Assembly: GCA_944376235.1 (NCBI GenBank)
Contig: CALWCA010000004.1
Location: 1 to 64,000 of the forward strand
Origin: an uncultured Clostridia bacterium
GTDB taxonomy: Bacteria; Bacillota; Clostridia; Oscillospirales; Feifaniaceae
Reading direction: 5' to 3'
Length of the DNA stretch: 64,000 bases
Shown here piece after piece: positions 1 to 7,159 of this stretch (within the stretch, counting starts at the first letter, position 1; each line of letters begins with the position of its first letter). A program made the translations under genes and the position numbers. Below the pieces are notes generated by a model. That model did no database searches. It had not been told where the DNA came from and saw only the letters and a program-made list of their open reading frames with translations.

Positions 1-338
1 ACAAGACCGAGGATGCCGATCTCATCATTTCTGCATACGGCATTTCGGCGCGTATTGCCAAGTCTGCCATTTCGATTCTGCGCAACGAGGGCTACAAGGT
101 TGGCCTGATTCGTCCCAAGCGCGTGTACCCGTTCCCGGTGAAGCCCTTTGCAGAGCTGTGTCCCGACAAGATCAAGGGCATTCTGGACGTTGAGATGAGC
201 ATGCCTCCGCAGCTTCTGGAGGATGTTGCCGCCGCGACCAAGGGCGCCATTCCGATTGACACCTGCCTGACCTCTTATGGCGTCATCATGAACAGAGACG
301 ACATTGTGGCCAAGGCCAAGGAGATGCTTGACAAGTAA
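1..338 (+). CDS. 2-oxoacid:ferredoxin oxidoreductase, alpha subunit (3' part)
   Basis: Only the last 111 residues are present; the open frame runs in from the left edge (first full codon at base 3) and stops with TAA at 336-338. The segment reads ADLIISAYGISARIAKSAI and then GLIRPKRVYPFP, which resembles the C-terminal domain of the alpha subunit of KOR/VOR-type enzymes. These oxidatively decarboxylate 2-oxoacids to acyl-CoA and reduce ferredoxin. The beta subunit starts 16 bases downstream and the gamma subunit follows, so the order is alpha-beta-gamma. Whether the substrate is 2-oxoglutarate, a branched-chain 2-oxoacid or another acid cannot be read from this piece. Confidence 0.88.
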   Translation, partial: KTEDADLIISAYGISARIAKSAISILRNEGYKVGLIRPKRVYPFPVKPFAELCPDKIKGILDVEMSMPPQLLEDVAAATKGAIPIDTCLTSYGVIMNRDDIVAKAKEMLDK

Positions 339-354
339 AGAAAGGGGAAGAACC

Positions 355-1092
355 ATGGAGAAGATTTATGCAAGACCTTCTACCATGATAGAAGGTGCAA
401 AGGTTGGATTCTGTCCCGGCTGTATGCACAGCACCGTTCACAAGCTGGTTGCCGAAGTCATTGACGAGCTTGACATTGCAAACAATGTTGTCACCATTTG
501 GGGTATCGGCTGCTGCGGACTTGGGTCGATTTATACCACGCAAGACGGGTTTGAAGCAACTCATGGCCGCGCCTGCGCCATGGCCAGCGCCTACAAGCGC
601 TGCAACCCCGACGAGATTGTCTACACCTACCAGGGCGACGGCGACCTGGCCTCCATCGGCATTGCCGAGACCATTTACGCGGCCAACCGCGGCGAGAACT
701 TCACCGTCATTTTCATCAACAACTCGACCTACGGCATGACCGGCGGCCAGATGGCCCCGACCACGCTGGTTGGCCAGAAGGCCACCACCGCTCCCTTCGG
801 CCGTGATCCCAAGCAGCATGGCTATCCGGTGCATGTCTGCGAGCTGCTGGCCACCCTCAAGGCACCCGCCTATCTCGAGCGCGTGACCTGTGTGGATGCA
901 CCCAATATCATGAAGGCCAAGGCAGCCATCAAAAAGGCTTTCCAGAACCAGATCGACGGCAAGGGCTTCTCGCTGGTCGAGGTCATGTCCAACTGCCCGA
1001 CCAACTGGGGCATGACGCCGCTTGAGACGCTGGAATACGTCAAGGAAAATACACTCAAGGAGTTCCCCCTGGGCGTTTATCGCGACAGATAG
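355..1092 (+). CDS. 2-oxoacid:ferredoxin oxidoreductase, beta (TPP-binding) subunit
   Basis: Cytoplasmic thiamine-diphosphate subunit of a 2-oxoacid:ferredoxin oxidoreductase, 245 residues. Visible marks are FCPGCMHSTVH near residue 20, the TPP/Mg signature GDGDLASIG followed about 20 residues later by INNSTYGMTGGQMAPTT, and a C-terminal TNWGMTPLE stretch typical of KOR/VOR beta subunits. The start is the ATG at 355 because AAAGGGGAAG lies just upstream; a longer in-frame reading begins inside the alpha gene and has no ribosome site. It works with the alpha subunit before it and the gamma subunit after it. Substrate class is unresolved between 2-oxoglutarate and 2-oxoisovalerate types. Confidence 0.93.
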   Translation: MEKIYARPSTMIEGAKVGFCPGCMHSTVHKLVAEVIDELDIANNVVTIWGIGCCGLGSIYTTQDGFEATHGRACAMASAYKRCNPDEIVYTYQGDGDLASIGIAETIYAANRGENFTVIFINNSTYGMTGGQMAPTTLVGQKATTAPFGRDPKQHGYPVHVCELLATLKAPAYLERVTCVDAPNIMKAKAAIKKAFQNQIDGKGFSLVEVMSNCPTNWGMTPLETLEYVKENTLKEFPLGVYRDR

Positions 1093-1196
1093 GGTACTTA
1101 TAAAATCAGGGCAGTCGCTTCCCGGTAAAAGCGAACCCATTGGGCTAGGCTCGGCAAAACATGACCGGCTTATATCAATGGACGAGGAGGACACAA

Positions 1197-1748
1197 ATGG
1201 AAAGAAGATTACTTGTTGGCGGCTTTGGCGGCCAGGGCGTTATGGTCATCGGCCAGCTGATGTGCTACACCGCCTGTGAGACCACCGATCTGGAAGTTAC
1301 ATTCTTCCCGAGCTACGGCGGTGAGCAGCGCGGCGGTACCGCCAACTGTTTTGTCACGATTGCCGATATGCCCATCGGTGCGCCAGTTGCCGAGCTGATG
1401 GATGATATCATGGTGCTCAACGACCCCTCCATGACCAAGTTCCAGAGCCAGGTCAAGCCGGGCGGCAACCTGTTCATCAACAGCTCCATCGTTTCGGTTG
1501 AGCCCAACAGAACCGACATCCAGATCATCAAGGTTCCGGCCAACGAGATTGCCGACGAGCTGGGCAACCCCAAGGTTGCCAACCTTGTCATGGCGGGCGC
1601 CTACATCGGCTATACCGAGCTGCTGCCCCCCGAGAAGGTTCTGGCCACCGCTTTCAAGAAGCTGGGCGCCAAGAGACCCGAGCTCAATCCTCTCAACGAG
1701 GCTGCGTTCAATCGCGGCATGGAGATTGGCAAGGCTGCCAAGAAGTAA
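1197..1748 (+). CDS. 2-oxoacid:ferredoxin oxidoreductase, gamma subunit
   Basis: Gamma subunit (183 residues) of the same complex. It opens with the GGFGGQGVMVIGQLM glycine-rich turn and the FFPSYGGEQRGGTANC stretch that characterise the POR/KOR gamma family. The start at 1197 is preceded by GAGGAGG with a short spacer; an in-frame ATG at 1161 lacks a ribosome site. The gap after the beta gene is 104 bases and contains no obvious terminator, so the three genes are probably cotranscribed. A strong intrinsic terminator follows at 1775-1811 and closes the operon. Confidence 0.92.
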   Translation: MERRLLVGGFGGQGVMVIGQLMCYTACETTDLEVTFFPSYGGEQRGGTANCFVTIADMPIGAPVAELMDDIMVLNDPSMTKFQSQVKPGGNLFINSSIVSVEPNRTDIQIIKVPANEIADELGNPKVANLVMAGAYIGYTELLPPEKVLATAFKKLGAKRPELNPLNEAAFNRGMEIGKAAKK

Positions 1749-1774
1749 GTCTTGGCAACAGCTCACACACAAGG

Positions 1775-1811
1775 AAAACCGCCTGCAGAGCCCTCTGCAG
1801 GCGGTTTTTTT
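1775..1811 (+). terminator. intrinsic terminator of the oxidoreductase operon
   Basis: A GC-rich stem (accgcctgcagag against ctctgcaggcggt) with a tiny loop is followed by a run of seven T, 27 bases after the gamma-subunit stop codon. Confidence 0.9.
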
Positions 1812-1878
1812 AACAAAGTCAACAGAAAATCAACGTGGGGACTCCCCCTCTTTTTGCGCAGACGGTCACAAAAATGGC

Positions 1879-1907
1879 TTGACCCATCTTTCAGAATACG
1901 GTATACT
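1879..1907 (+). promoter_or_regulatory. sigma-A-type promoter for the CoA-transferase gene
   Basis: TTGACC at 1879-1884 and TATACT at 1902-1907 are separated by 17 bases. The predicted transcript starts near 1914, about 70 bases before the CoA-transferase start codon. Confidence 0.75.
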
Positions 1908-1983
1908 TTTTTTATACGGAACTGCGCACTGGGGGCCCCCACCCTCGGAATACAAGCCGGAGCGCAGCGGCGGAATGGAGATT

Positions 1984-3291
1984 ATGATGGCAACAGTTCA
2001 GGAAATGTATCAGCAAAAACTCATGAGCATGCAAGATGCCGTGAAGCAAATTCCCGATAAAGCTCTGATTGCGACCGGATTCGGTGCCCTGGAGCCCGTC
2101 TGCTTCTATCGTGAGCTGCACACCATTTACGACCGTGTGACCGAAGTCACCATTTATGGCGGCGGCGGAATGGAGCAGTATCCCTACCTCTTCGACGAGA
2201 AGTATCGCAACAAATTTTTTACCCAGTCCAATTTCTACGGCGGCGGCACCCGTGCCGTGCACCCCTATGGGCAGGTTTCGCTCATCCCCATGCACCTGCA
2301 CGCCTGCTATACCCGCTACAATGAGGTTTGGAAGCCCAACGTGATTGCCACCTCGGCCACCCCCATGGACAAGCACGGCTACTTCAACCTGTCACTGGGC
2401 GGCTGGGAAAAGAAATTCCTGGATACCGCGGACGTGGTCATTCTCGAAATCGTCGACGATATGCCCAACATCCCCGGCGAGTATGAGATCCATATTTCCG
2501 ACGTCACCGCCGTGGTGCAGACTGATAGAAACATTCCCACCATGAAGGCCGGCACCCTGACCGACGTGGATATCGCCATCGGCAACCATGTGGCCACCCT
2601 GGTCGAAGACGGCTCCACCATTCAGCTCGGCATTGGCGCCGTGCCGGATGCCGTGGCGCAGGCCTTCAAGAGCAAGAAGGAGCTGGGCGTGCACACCGAG
2701 ATGCTGACCTCCTCCATTGCCGACCTGGTGGAAGCCGGCGTTGTCACCAACACCCGCAAGACGCTGCACAAGGGCAAGACCATCGGCGCATTTGCCAACG
2801 GTACCCGCAAGCTCTTTGACTACCTTGACGGCAATCCCTCGGTCTACATGATGCCCACCTACTATGTCAACGATCCCTGGGTCATCGCCAAGAATGACAA
2901 GATGGTCTCCATCAACACCTGCATCGAGGTCGATCTGACCGGTCAGATTGCCTCCGAGTCGCTGGGCAGCCGTCAGTTCTCGGGCACCGGCGGTCAGAAT
3001 GACTTTGCCGAGGGCGCCATCCATTCCAAGGACGGCAAGTCCATCATCGCCATGGCCTCAAGCGGCACCAACCGTGCCGGCGAGCGTTACTCCAAGATCA
3101 AGTCGATCCTCACCCCCGGCTCCATCGTCACCATGAGCCGCAACAACATCGACTATATCGTCACCGAATACGGTATTGCTCCCATGAAGGCGCGCACCGT
3201 CCGTCAGAGAGTGGATAACCTGATTGCCATTGCTCACCCCGACTTCCGTGAGCAGCTCCGTGCCGAGGCCAACAAGCTTATGCTGTGGTAA
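1984..3291 (+). CDS. acyl-CoA:acetate CoA-transferase (butyryl-CoA / 4-hydroxybutyrate type)
   Basis: Moves CoA between a short-chain acyl-CoA and acetate in the cytoplasm; in gut Clostridia such enzymes perform the final step of butyrate formation. The protein has about 435 residues, the usual length for the acetyl-CoA hydrolase/transferase family. It shows IQLGIGAVPDAV near 212, GVHTEM near 235, and ESLGSRQFSGTGGQNDF in the C-terminal half. The glutamate of GVHTEM falls at about residue 238, where 4-hydroxybutyrate CoA-transferases carry the acyl-glutamyl residue. ATGATG at 1984/1987 follows GGAG, and either ATG could be used. The gene is monocistronic with its own promoter and terminator. 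Butyrate versus 4-hydroxybutyrate specificity is not decided here. Confidence 0.88.
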   Translation: MMATVQEMYQQKLMSMQDAVKQIPDKALIATGFGALEPVCFYRELHTIYDRVTEVTIYGGGGMEQYPYLFDEKYRNKFFTQSNFYGGGTRAVHPYGQVSLIPMHLHACYTRYNEVWKPNVIATSATPMDKHGYFNLSLGGWEKKFLDTADVVILEIVDDMPNIPGEYEIHISDVTAVVQTDRNIPTMKAGTLTDVDIAIGNHVATLVEDGSTIQLGIGAVPDAVAQAFKSKKELGVHTEMLTSSIADLVEAGVVTNTRKTLHKGKTIGAFANGTRKLFDYLDGNPSVYMMPTYYVNDPWVIAKNDKMVSINTCIEVDLTGQIASESLGSRQFSGTGGQNDFAEGAIHSKDGKSIIAMASSGTNRAGERYSKIKSILTPGSIVTMSRNNIDYIVTEYGIAPMKARTVRQRVDNLIAIAHPDFREQLRAEANKLMLW

Positions 3292-3319
3292 GAAGACCGG
3301 TATACGGGAAGAAAAAGAC

Positions 3320-3357
3320 AAGCGGCTCTTCGCCCTTTTGGGCGAAGGGCCGCTTTT
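3320..3357 (+). terminator. intrinsic terminator of the CoA-transferase gene
   Basis: The stem agcggctcttcgccc / gggcgaagggccgct has a short T-rich loop and is followed by TTTT, 29 bases after the stop codon. Confidence 0.88.
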
Positions 3358-3601
3358 GACATGGTGGGAGACGAGCGCTGTGAAAGCCTTTGACAGGTCA
3401 AGTGCGGCCTGCGGCAGGGGGAGCGCAAAAAAAGGCCGGTATTTTGGGGGCATGCCCTGCTGCAAGGGAGCGTCCCCCGGCGCTTAAGCTTACGGAAAGC
3501 CGAGAGAGAGCAAAACCCCGGCTCAAAAAGGGGATGGGAAACCGGCAAAACCAATCCCTGGGAAAAGGGGAGAGGGGCCGTCGGGCCGGAGAGAAGCGGC
3601 C
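3358..3601. other. intergenic region with no recognised gene
   Basis: About 240 purine-rich bases lie between the CoA-transferase terminator and the promoter of the next operon. I see no open frame with a ribosome site and no strong inverted repeat. Confidence 0.6.
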
Positions 3602-3630
3602 TTGACGCAGGCGCCGAGGGCCGCTATACT
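3602..3630 (+). promoter_or_regulatory. sigma-A-type promoter for the rqcP-yabP-yabQ-divIC-yabR operon
   Basis: TTGACG at 3602-3607 and TATACT at 3625-3630 are separated by 17 bases, giving a start near 3637 and a leader of about 48 bases. Confidence 0.8.
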
Positions 3631-3684
3631 GGACATGCGGCGCGCAGCGTATGCAAAGGGACGCGCCATAAAGGAGGAGCGGTA

Positions 3685-3933
3685 TTGAGGCTTGACAAAT
3701 ATCTCAAGGTATCACGCATCATCAAGCGCAGGACGGTGGCAAACGATGCGGCTTCGGGGCAGAGGGTGAGCGTCAACGGGCGGGTGGTCAAACCGGCCTA
3801 CGACGTCAAGCCCGGCGACGTGATAGAGATTGCCTTTGGAGAGCGGGTGCTCAAGGTGGAGGTGCTGTCCACGCCGGAGCATGTTTCCAAGGAGGGCGCC
3901 GCCGCGCTTTACAGGGTGCTTGAGGAGGAATAG
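3685..3933 (+). CDS. rqcP: S4-domain RNA-binding protein RqcP (YabO/HslR family)
   Basis: Small cytoplasmic RNA-binding protein (82 residues) made almost entirely of an S4 domain: RLDKYLKVSRIIKRRTVAND at the start, then SVNGRVVKPAYDVKPGD. In Bacillus the homologue (YabO/RqcP) binds stalled 50S subunits and takes part with RqcH in alanine-tailing of nascent chains. Translation starts at a TTG at 3685, preceded by AAGGAGG seven bases upstream; there is no better ATG. It is the first gene of an operon that keeps the Bacillus order yabO-yabP-yabQ-divIC-yabR. Confidence 0.9.
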   Translation: MRLDKYLKVSRIIKRRTVANDAASGQRVSVNGRVVKPAYDVKPGDVIEIAFGERVLKVEVLSTPEHVSKEGAAALYRVLEEE

Positions 3934-4017
3934 AGTGCGCTTGCCCGGCATACAAATGGGACATAGGGCCCGGGCTTTGTGCCCGGCAGATTCCAATGGT
4001 TGCGGGGGAACAAGAGC

Positions 4018-4296
4018 ATGAATGAGGACAAAAAGGGAAAGGCGGCCCATCGCCTGACAATGGAGGGCAGGGAGAAGCTGACAATCTCCGGCGTGGAGGA
4101 TGTCGTCAGCTTTGACGAGCATGAAATCCTGCTGGATACGCTGGAAGGCACCCTGCTGCTGCGGGGAGAGGGGCTGCACATCAATAAGCTCTCGGTGGAA
4201 AGCGGCGAGCTTCAAATTGAGGGCCTGATTGACACGCTGGAATATTCCGACAGCGCCCCTTCCCGTCCCGGACTGCTGAGCCGGATTTTCGGGTGA
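4018..4296 (+). CDS. yabP: sporulation protein YabP
   Basis: YabP family, 92 residues. The core reads HRLTMEGREKLTISGVEDV and continues through EILLDTLEGTLLLRGEGLHI, typical of this beta-rich sporulation family. YabP is needed for spore maturation in Bacillus and is thought to work with YabQ. The ATG at 4018 is chosen because a G-rich ribosome site sits at 4003-4009 and the family begins at this point. The stop codon overlaps the yabQ start (GTGA), which suggests translational coupling. Confidence 0.9.
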   Translation: MNEDKKGKAAHRLTMEGREKLTISGVEDVVSFDEHEILLDTLEGTLLLRGEGLHINKLSVESGELQIEGLIDTLEYSDSAPSRPGLLSRIFG

Positions 4297-4712
4297 CGGG
4301 CATGGATTTTTCCACCTCCTTTGAATTGTGGCTGGCCGGCTGCTCCATCCTCTTTGGCGCGGCGGGCATGCTGCTGTATGACCTATTTCGCATTTGGCGT
4401 CTGATGCTGCCTGCCGGGCGGCTGTCCATCGTGCTGCAGGACTTGCTGTATTGGACATTGCTGTCGGTAGGCTGCTTCTTTTTCCTGCTTTTTGCCAACA
4501 AGGGACAGCCCAGAGTGTTTATTTTTCTGTGTGCGCTGCTGGGAGCCCTGATCTATCATCTGAGCCTTGGCAGGCTGGTGATGAAGGCCGGTGGATGGCT
4601 GGCCGGCCGTGTGAGAGGTGCTTGCAAAATCGTGCGAAACTTCTTTGAAAAAGCTATTGTAATGCTCGGGAAAATCTGCAATAATAAAGGGAGCGAAGCA
4701 AAGCGGGGGTGA
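4293..4712 (+). CDS. yabQ: spore cortex biosynthesis protein YabQ
   Basis: Integral membrane protein of 139 residues with hydrophobic segments near residues 10-28, 46-65 and 71-93 and a basic C-terminal tail. This layout and its position after yabP match the YabQ family, which Bacillus needs for spore cortex formation in the outer forespore membrane. The start is the GTG at 4293, overlapping the yabP stop by four bases; an ATG at 4302 is the alternative. The divIC-like gene starts five bases after its stop. Confidence 0.87.
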   Translation: MTGMDFSTSFELWLAGCSILFGAAGMLLYDLFRIWRLMLPAGRLSIVLQDLLYWTLLSVGCFFFLLFANKGQPRVFIFLCALLGALIYHLSLGRLVMKAGGWLAGRVRGACKIVRNFFEKAIVMLGKICNNKGSEAKRG

Positions 4713-4716
4713 GAAG

Positions 4717-5001
4717 ATGAAGAGAGTCAGACAGAGACAGGGCGTCTTTCTCAAGCTGCTTCTGGCCGTCTTCGTCATCTATGCCTCAGTGCAAATTGCG
4801 GATCTTCAGATTCAGATTGCGCAGAAAAAGCGGACGATAGAGCAGTATGAGGCGCAAAATGCAGAGCTGGAGGTTCGCAATCAGACCATTCAAAACGAGC
4901 TCGACAAGGGCCTGAGCGACGAACAGGTGGCTAAAATTGCGCAGGAAAAGCTGGGGCTGGTCGATGCGGACGAGACCGTTTTTATGGCCATTCCGGGCTG
5001 A
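4717..5001 (+). CDS. divIC: septum formation initiator (DivIC/FtsB family)
   Basis: Bitopic cell-division protein of 94 residues: a short basic cytoplasmic N-terminus, one membrane segment around residues 10-28, a coiled coil from about 30 to 65 (QIAQKKRTIEQYEAQNAEL), and the C-terminal EKLGLVDADETVF patch typical of the DivIC/FtsB family. DivIC acts with FtsL and DivIB/FtsQ in the divisome. The start follows a G-rich ribosome site and lies five bases after yabQ. Confidence 0.88.
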   Translation: MKRVRQRQGVFLKLLLAVFVIYASVQIADLQIQIAQKKRTIEQYEAQNAELEVRNQTIQNELDKGLSDEQVAKIAQEKLGLVDADETVFMAIPG

Positions 5002-5051
5002 GCAAACCGCTTCTGTTTCAATTCACCAGACGAGGAGCTATAGAAAGCGTT

Positions 5052-5477
5052 ATGCAGATTGAAGTGGGCGCGATTTTAGAGGGCAAAGTCACCAGCATTA
5101 CCAAATTTGGCGCATTTGTGGAGTTGCCGGAAAACAAGACCGGAATGGTGCATATTTCCGAGGTGTCGACCGGTTTTGTCAAGGAAATCACGGATTACCT
5201 GCAGGAAAATCAAATCGTCAAGGTTAAGGTCATCGAAATTGACCAAAACGGCCGCATCAACCTTTCCATTAAGCGACTGCTCGACCAGCCGCAGCAATCC
5301 TCCCGCCGCGCTCCTGCGCGCCGGGGCAATGTGGGCTGGCAGCCCAAGCAGGTGGTTCAGCCTGTCACCTTTGAAGAGATGATGAGCAAGTTCAAGGCAG
5401 ACAGTGACGATAAGATGTCGTCTCTGCGGCGCAGCGTTGAATCCAAGCGGGGCTCGGGAGGAAGACGCAGAGGATAA
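5052..5477 (+). CDS. yabR: S1-domain RNA-binding protein (YabR family)
   Basis: An S1 RNA-binding domain fills residues 1-76 (VGAILEGKVTSITKFGAFVE, GMVHISEVS, INLSIKRL). It is followed by a basic, low-complexity tail rich in Arg, Gly and Ser that ends RGSGGRRRG. It is the general stress/S1 protein found after divIC in Bacillus and Clostridia, and its role is poorly defined. The ribosome site GAGGAG lies rather far upstream (14 bases), with a weaker GAAAG nearer. A terminator follows at once, so this gene ends the operon. Confidence 0.88.
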   Translation: MQIEVGAILEGKVTSITKFGAFVELPENKTGMVHISEVSTGFVKEITDYLQENQIVKVKVIEIDQNGRINLSIKRLLDQPQQSSRRAPARRGNVGWQPKQVVQPVTFEEMMSKFKADSDDKMSSLRRSVESKRGSGGRRRG

Positions 5478-5488
5478 ATGAGGACAGT

Positions 5489-5533
5489 GAAAAGCCGTCT
5501 GAAGGCGATTGCTTCAGACGGCTTTTTGTTTTT
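5489..5533 (+). terminator. intrinsic terminator after yabR
   Basis: The stem aaaagccgtctgaag / cttcagacggctttt is followed by T-rich sequence. The A tract on the other side could let it work for the convergent minus-strand gene too. Confidence 0.9.
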
Positions 5534-5670
5534 TGAAAGGGGCAAACCCCGGCTGTTTAAGACAAAAACAAAAAGGATAGGCGTTTGACAATGCGGCAAA
5601 GCCGATGGCTTCAGGAGCAAGCTCCCCGCGCCCTCATGCCCGGAATTTCCGGCAGGCACCCTGCCGGGGC

Positions 5671-6243
5671 TCAACGAGGCTCGGTAAGCGGCGTTTTTTT
5701 CTTGTTGAGCATGCGCATCATATCAGGCAAATCCTCGATATCCGGCAGGTCGGTCAGTGTTTTGGCATAACGGGTGTAGAGCAGCTTTCCCTCGTCATTT
5801 ATCAGGAAGAGGGCGGGCAGCTGCAGCTCGCTTCCCTCATACTCCCCGTGCCGCAGGCCGAGCGACTTGGCGCGCGACAGCTTTTTGGGAAGCCCCACAG
5901 ACAGCATGGTCATGCGGGATTTGGCGCAGGGGATGTCAAATTTGCGGTAAAGCACCCTGTCCGGGTCACAGATGACCTCAAAGGGGAACCCCTCTGGACG
6001 CTGCCGCGCGATGCTTTCGGGCGTGCTTTGCAGCACCACGGCCGTCACAATGTTGCGGCGTTGCAGCTCGGGCAAAAGCTGCTCGAGGTCGTGCAGGTCC
6101 ACCTGACAGGCGGTGCAGCCGACATAACGCATAAACCATAAAATAGCGGGCCCCGTAAGAAAGTCAAAAAAGAGCTTTTTCTCGCCCCGGGCGTTCTCAT
6201 AAAAGAAATTTTCAATGGTGTCTCCCACGCGAAGTCGCGGCAT
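5671..6243 (-). CDS. peroxiredoxin-like (AhpC/TSA superfamily) protein
   Basis: Thioredoxin-fold protein of 190 residues. It has the AhpC/TSA layout: VGDTIENF at the start, then a hydrophobic strand leading into RYVGCTACQVD with cysteines 43 and 46 at the redox position, and later FEVICDPDRVLYRKFDI and PALFLINDEGKLLY. The CxxC instead of the PxxxTxxC of true peroxiredoxins points to a PRX-like thiol reductase. AAGGAGGA precedes the ATG. It lies 50 bases after a methyltransferase gene on the same strand and is probably cotranscribed with it. The physiological substrate is unknown. Confidence 0.75.
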   Translation of the reverse strand: MPRLRVGDTIENFFYENARGEKKLFFDFLTGPAILWFMRYVGCTACQVDLHDLEQLLPELQRRNIVTAVVLQSTPESIARQRPEGFPFEVICDPDRVLYRKFDIPCAKSRMTMLSVGLPKKLSRAKSLGLRHGEYEGSELQLPALFLINDEGKLLYTRYAKTLTDLPDIEDLPDMMRMLNKKKTPLTEPR

Positions 6244-6293
6244 GAAAGAAATCCTCCTTTTGGGTTATTTCAAATCGTGTGCGCGATACACAT

Positions 6294-6869
6294 TCAGATG
6301 AGCTCTGCCTCTCCGTAGACAAAGATGCTGCCGCAGCGCGCGGCCGAAACAATGCGAAATCCCGAGACCTCCAGCATGTTGATGATGTTGCGGTTGAAGC
6401 TGCGGCCTCTGGTTGCGACCCGCCGCAGCAGGCTGGCGCTGTCAAAGAGCAGGGCGGCCGGTCCGGCAGGGCGCAGATAGTCGATGAAGAGGATGCGCGC
6501 GCCGGGGCGCAGCGTGCTGCGCAGGGCGGCCAAAACACGGTATGGCTCCGTGGTAGAGGAGAGAGCGAAAAACAGGCAGGCGCAGTCAAAGCTGTGTTTT
6601 TCAAAGGGAAGATCGTCTATTTTGCGGTGAACGAAGGTAACGGGAACCTCCTGCACGTCAAAATTGTGGGCCGATTTGGAAAAACGGGGGTCAACCAACG
6701 TCAGCGAGTGCAGGTTTTGGTAGGGATAATAGGGCAGACTTTTCCCGTCGCCTGCGCCCAGCTCAATGACATCGCCCGATACGGTGGTCAGCATGGCGCG
6801 CCGCACCGTTTGCAGGACGTTTTCACGCACCGGCCTGGTGCGATTGGGACGAATGCTCCACTTGTTCAC
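6294..6869 (-). CDS. class I SAM-dependent methyltransferase
   Basis: Methyltransferase-11-like protein of about 191 residues. Motif I DVIELGAGDG lies near 33-42, an acidic end of strand 2 in TLVDPRF, motif IV as SFDCACLFFALSSTTE, and GARILFIDYLRP after it. The substrate is unknown. I place the start at the GTG at 6869, since GAGGAG sits seven bases before it; an earlier in-frame GTG at 6884 overlaps that ribosome site. A TATAAT with an extended -10 lies 45 bases upstream. Confidence 0.78.
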   Translation of the reverse strand: MNKWSIRPNRTRPVRENVLQTVRRAMLTTVSGDVIELGAGDGKSLPYYPYQNLHSLTLVDPRFSKSAHNFDVQEVPVTFVHRKIDDLPFEKHSFDCACLFFALSSTTEPYRVLAALRSTLRPGARILFIDYLRPAGPAALLFDSASLLRRVATRGRSFNRNIINMLEVSGFRIVSAARCGSIFVYGEAELI

Positions 6870-6913
6870 AAGCCCACTCCTCACATGGGAAAATCGAAGA
6901 CGATACTTTTTTT

Positions 6914-6922
6914 ATTATAGCA
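6914..6922 (-). promoter_or_regulatory. extended -10 promoter for the methyltransferase/peroxiredoxin pair
   Basis: Read on the minus strand, TGCTATAAT fits the TGnTATAAT extended -10 consensus. The -35 region is poor. The predicted start leaves a short leader before the GTG at 6869. Confidence 0.55.
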
Positions 6923-7021
6923 CAGAAAGGTTGACAAAAGCCATAAAATGACGGAAAATTTACAAATTCCCGCCGAGAGCCCCTTTTTCAGGGGGCTGGT
7001 CTGGCCTTTTGGGGTCCGGTT

Positions 7022-7030
7022 TGTTATAAT
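7022..7030 (+). promoter_or_regulatory. extended -10 promoter for the alpha-2-macroglobulin-like gene
   Basis: TGTTATAAT at 7022-7030 is a full extended -10 motif with a weak -35. It lies about 130 bases before the start codon. Confidence 0.55.
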
Positions 7031-7159
7031 GGCTTGAGAAAGAATACAAAAGGGCTTTCAAAAGGGAACCATCTTTTTTTGCGGCTCGTCAAAAAAGAAA
7101 GACGTTATCATACATAGCGGCGCAGATGCCTTTTAACAGATTGGGCAAAAGAGAGGGAG

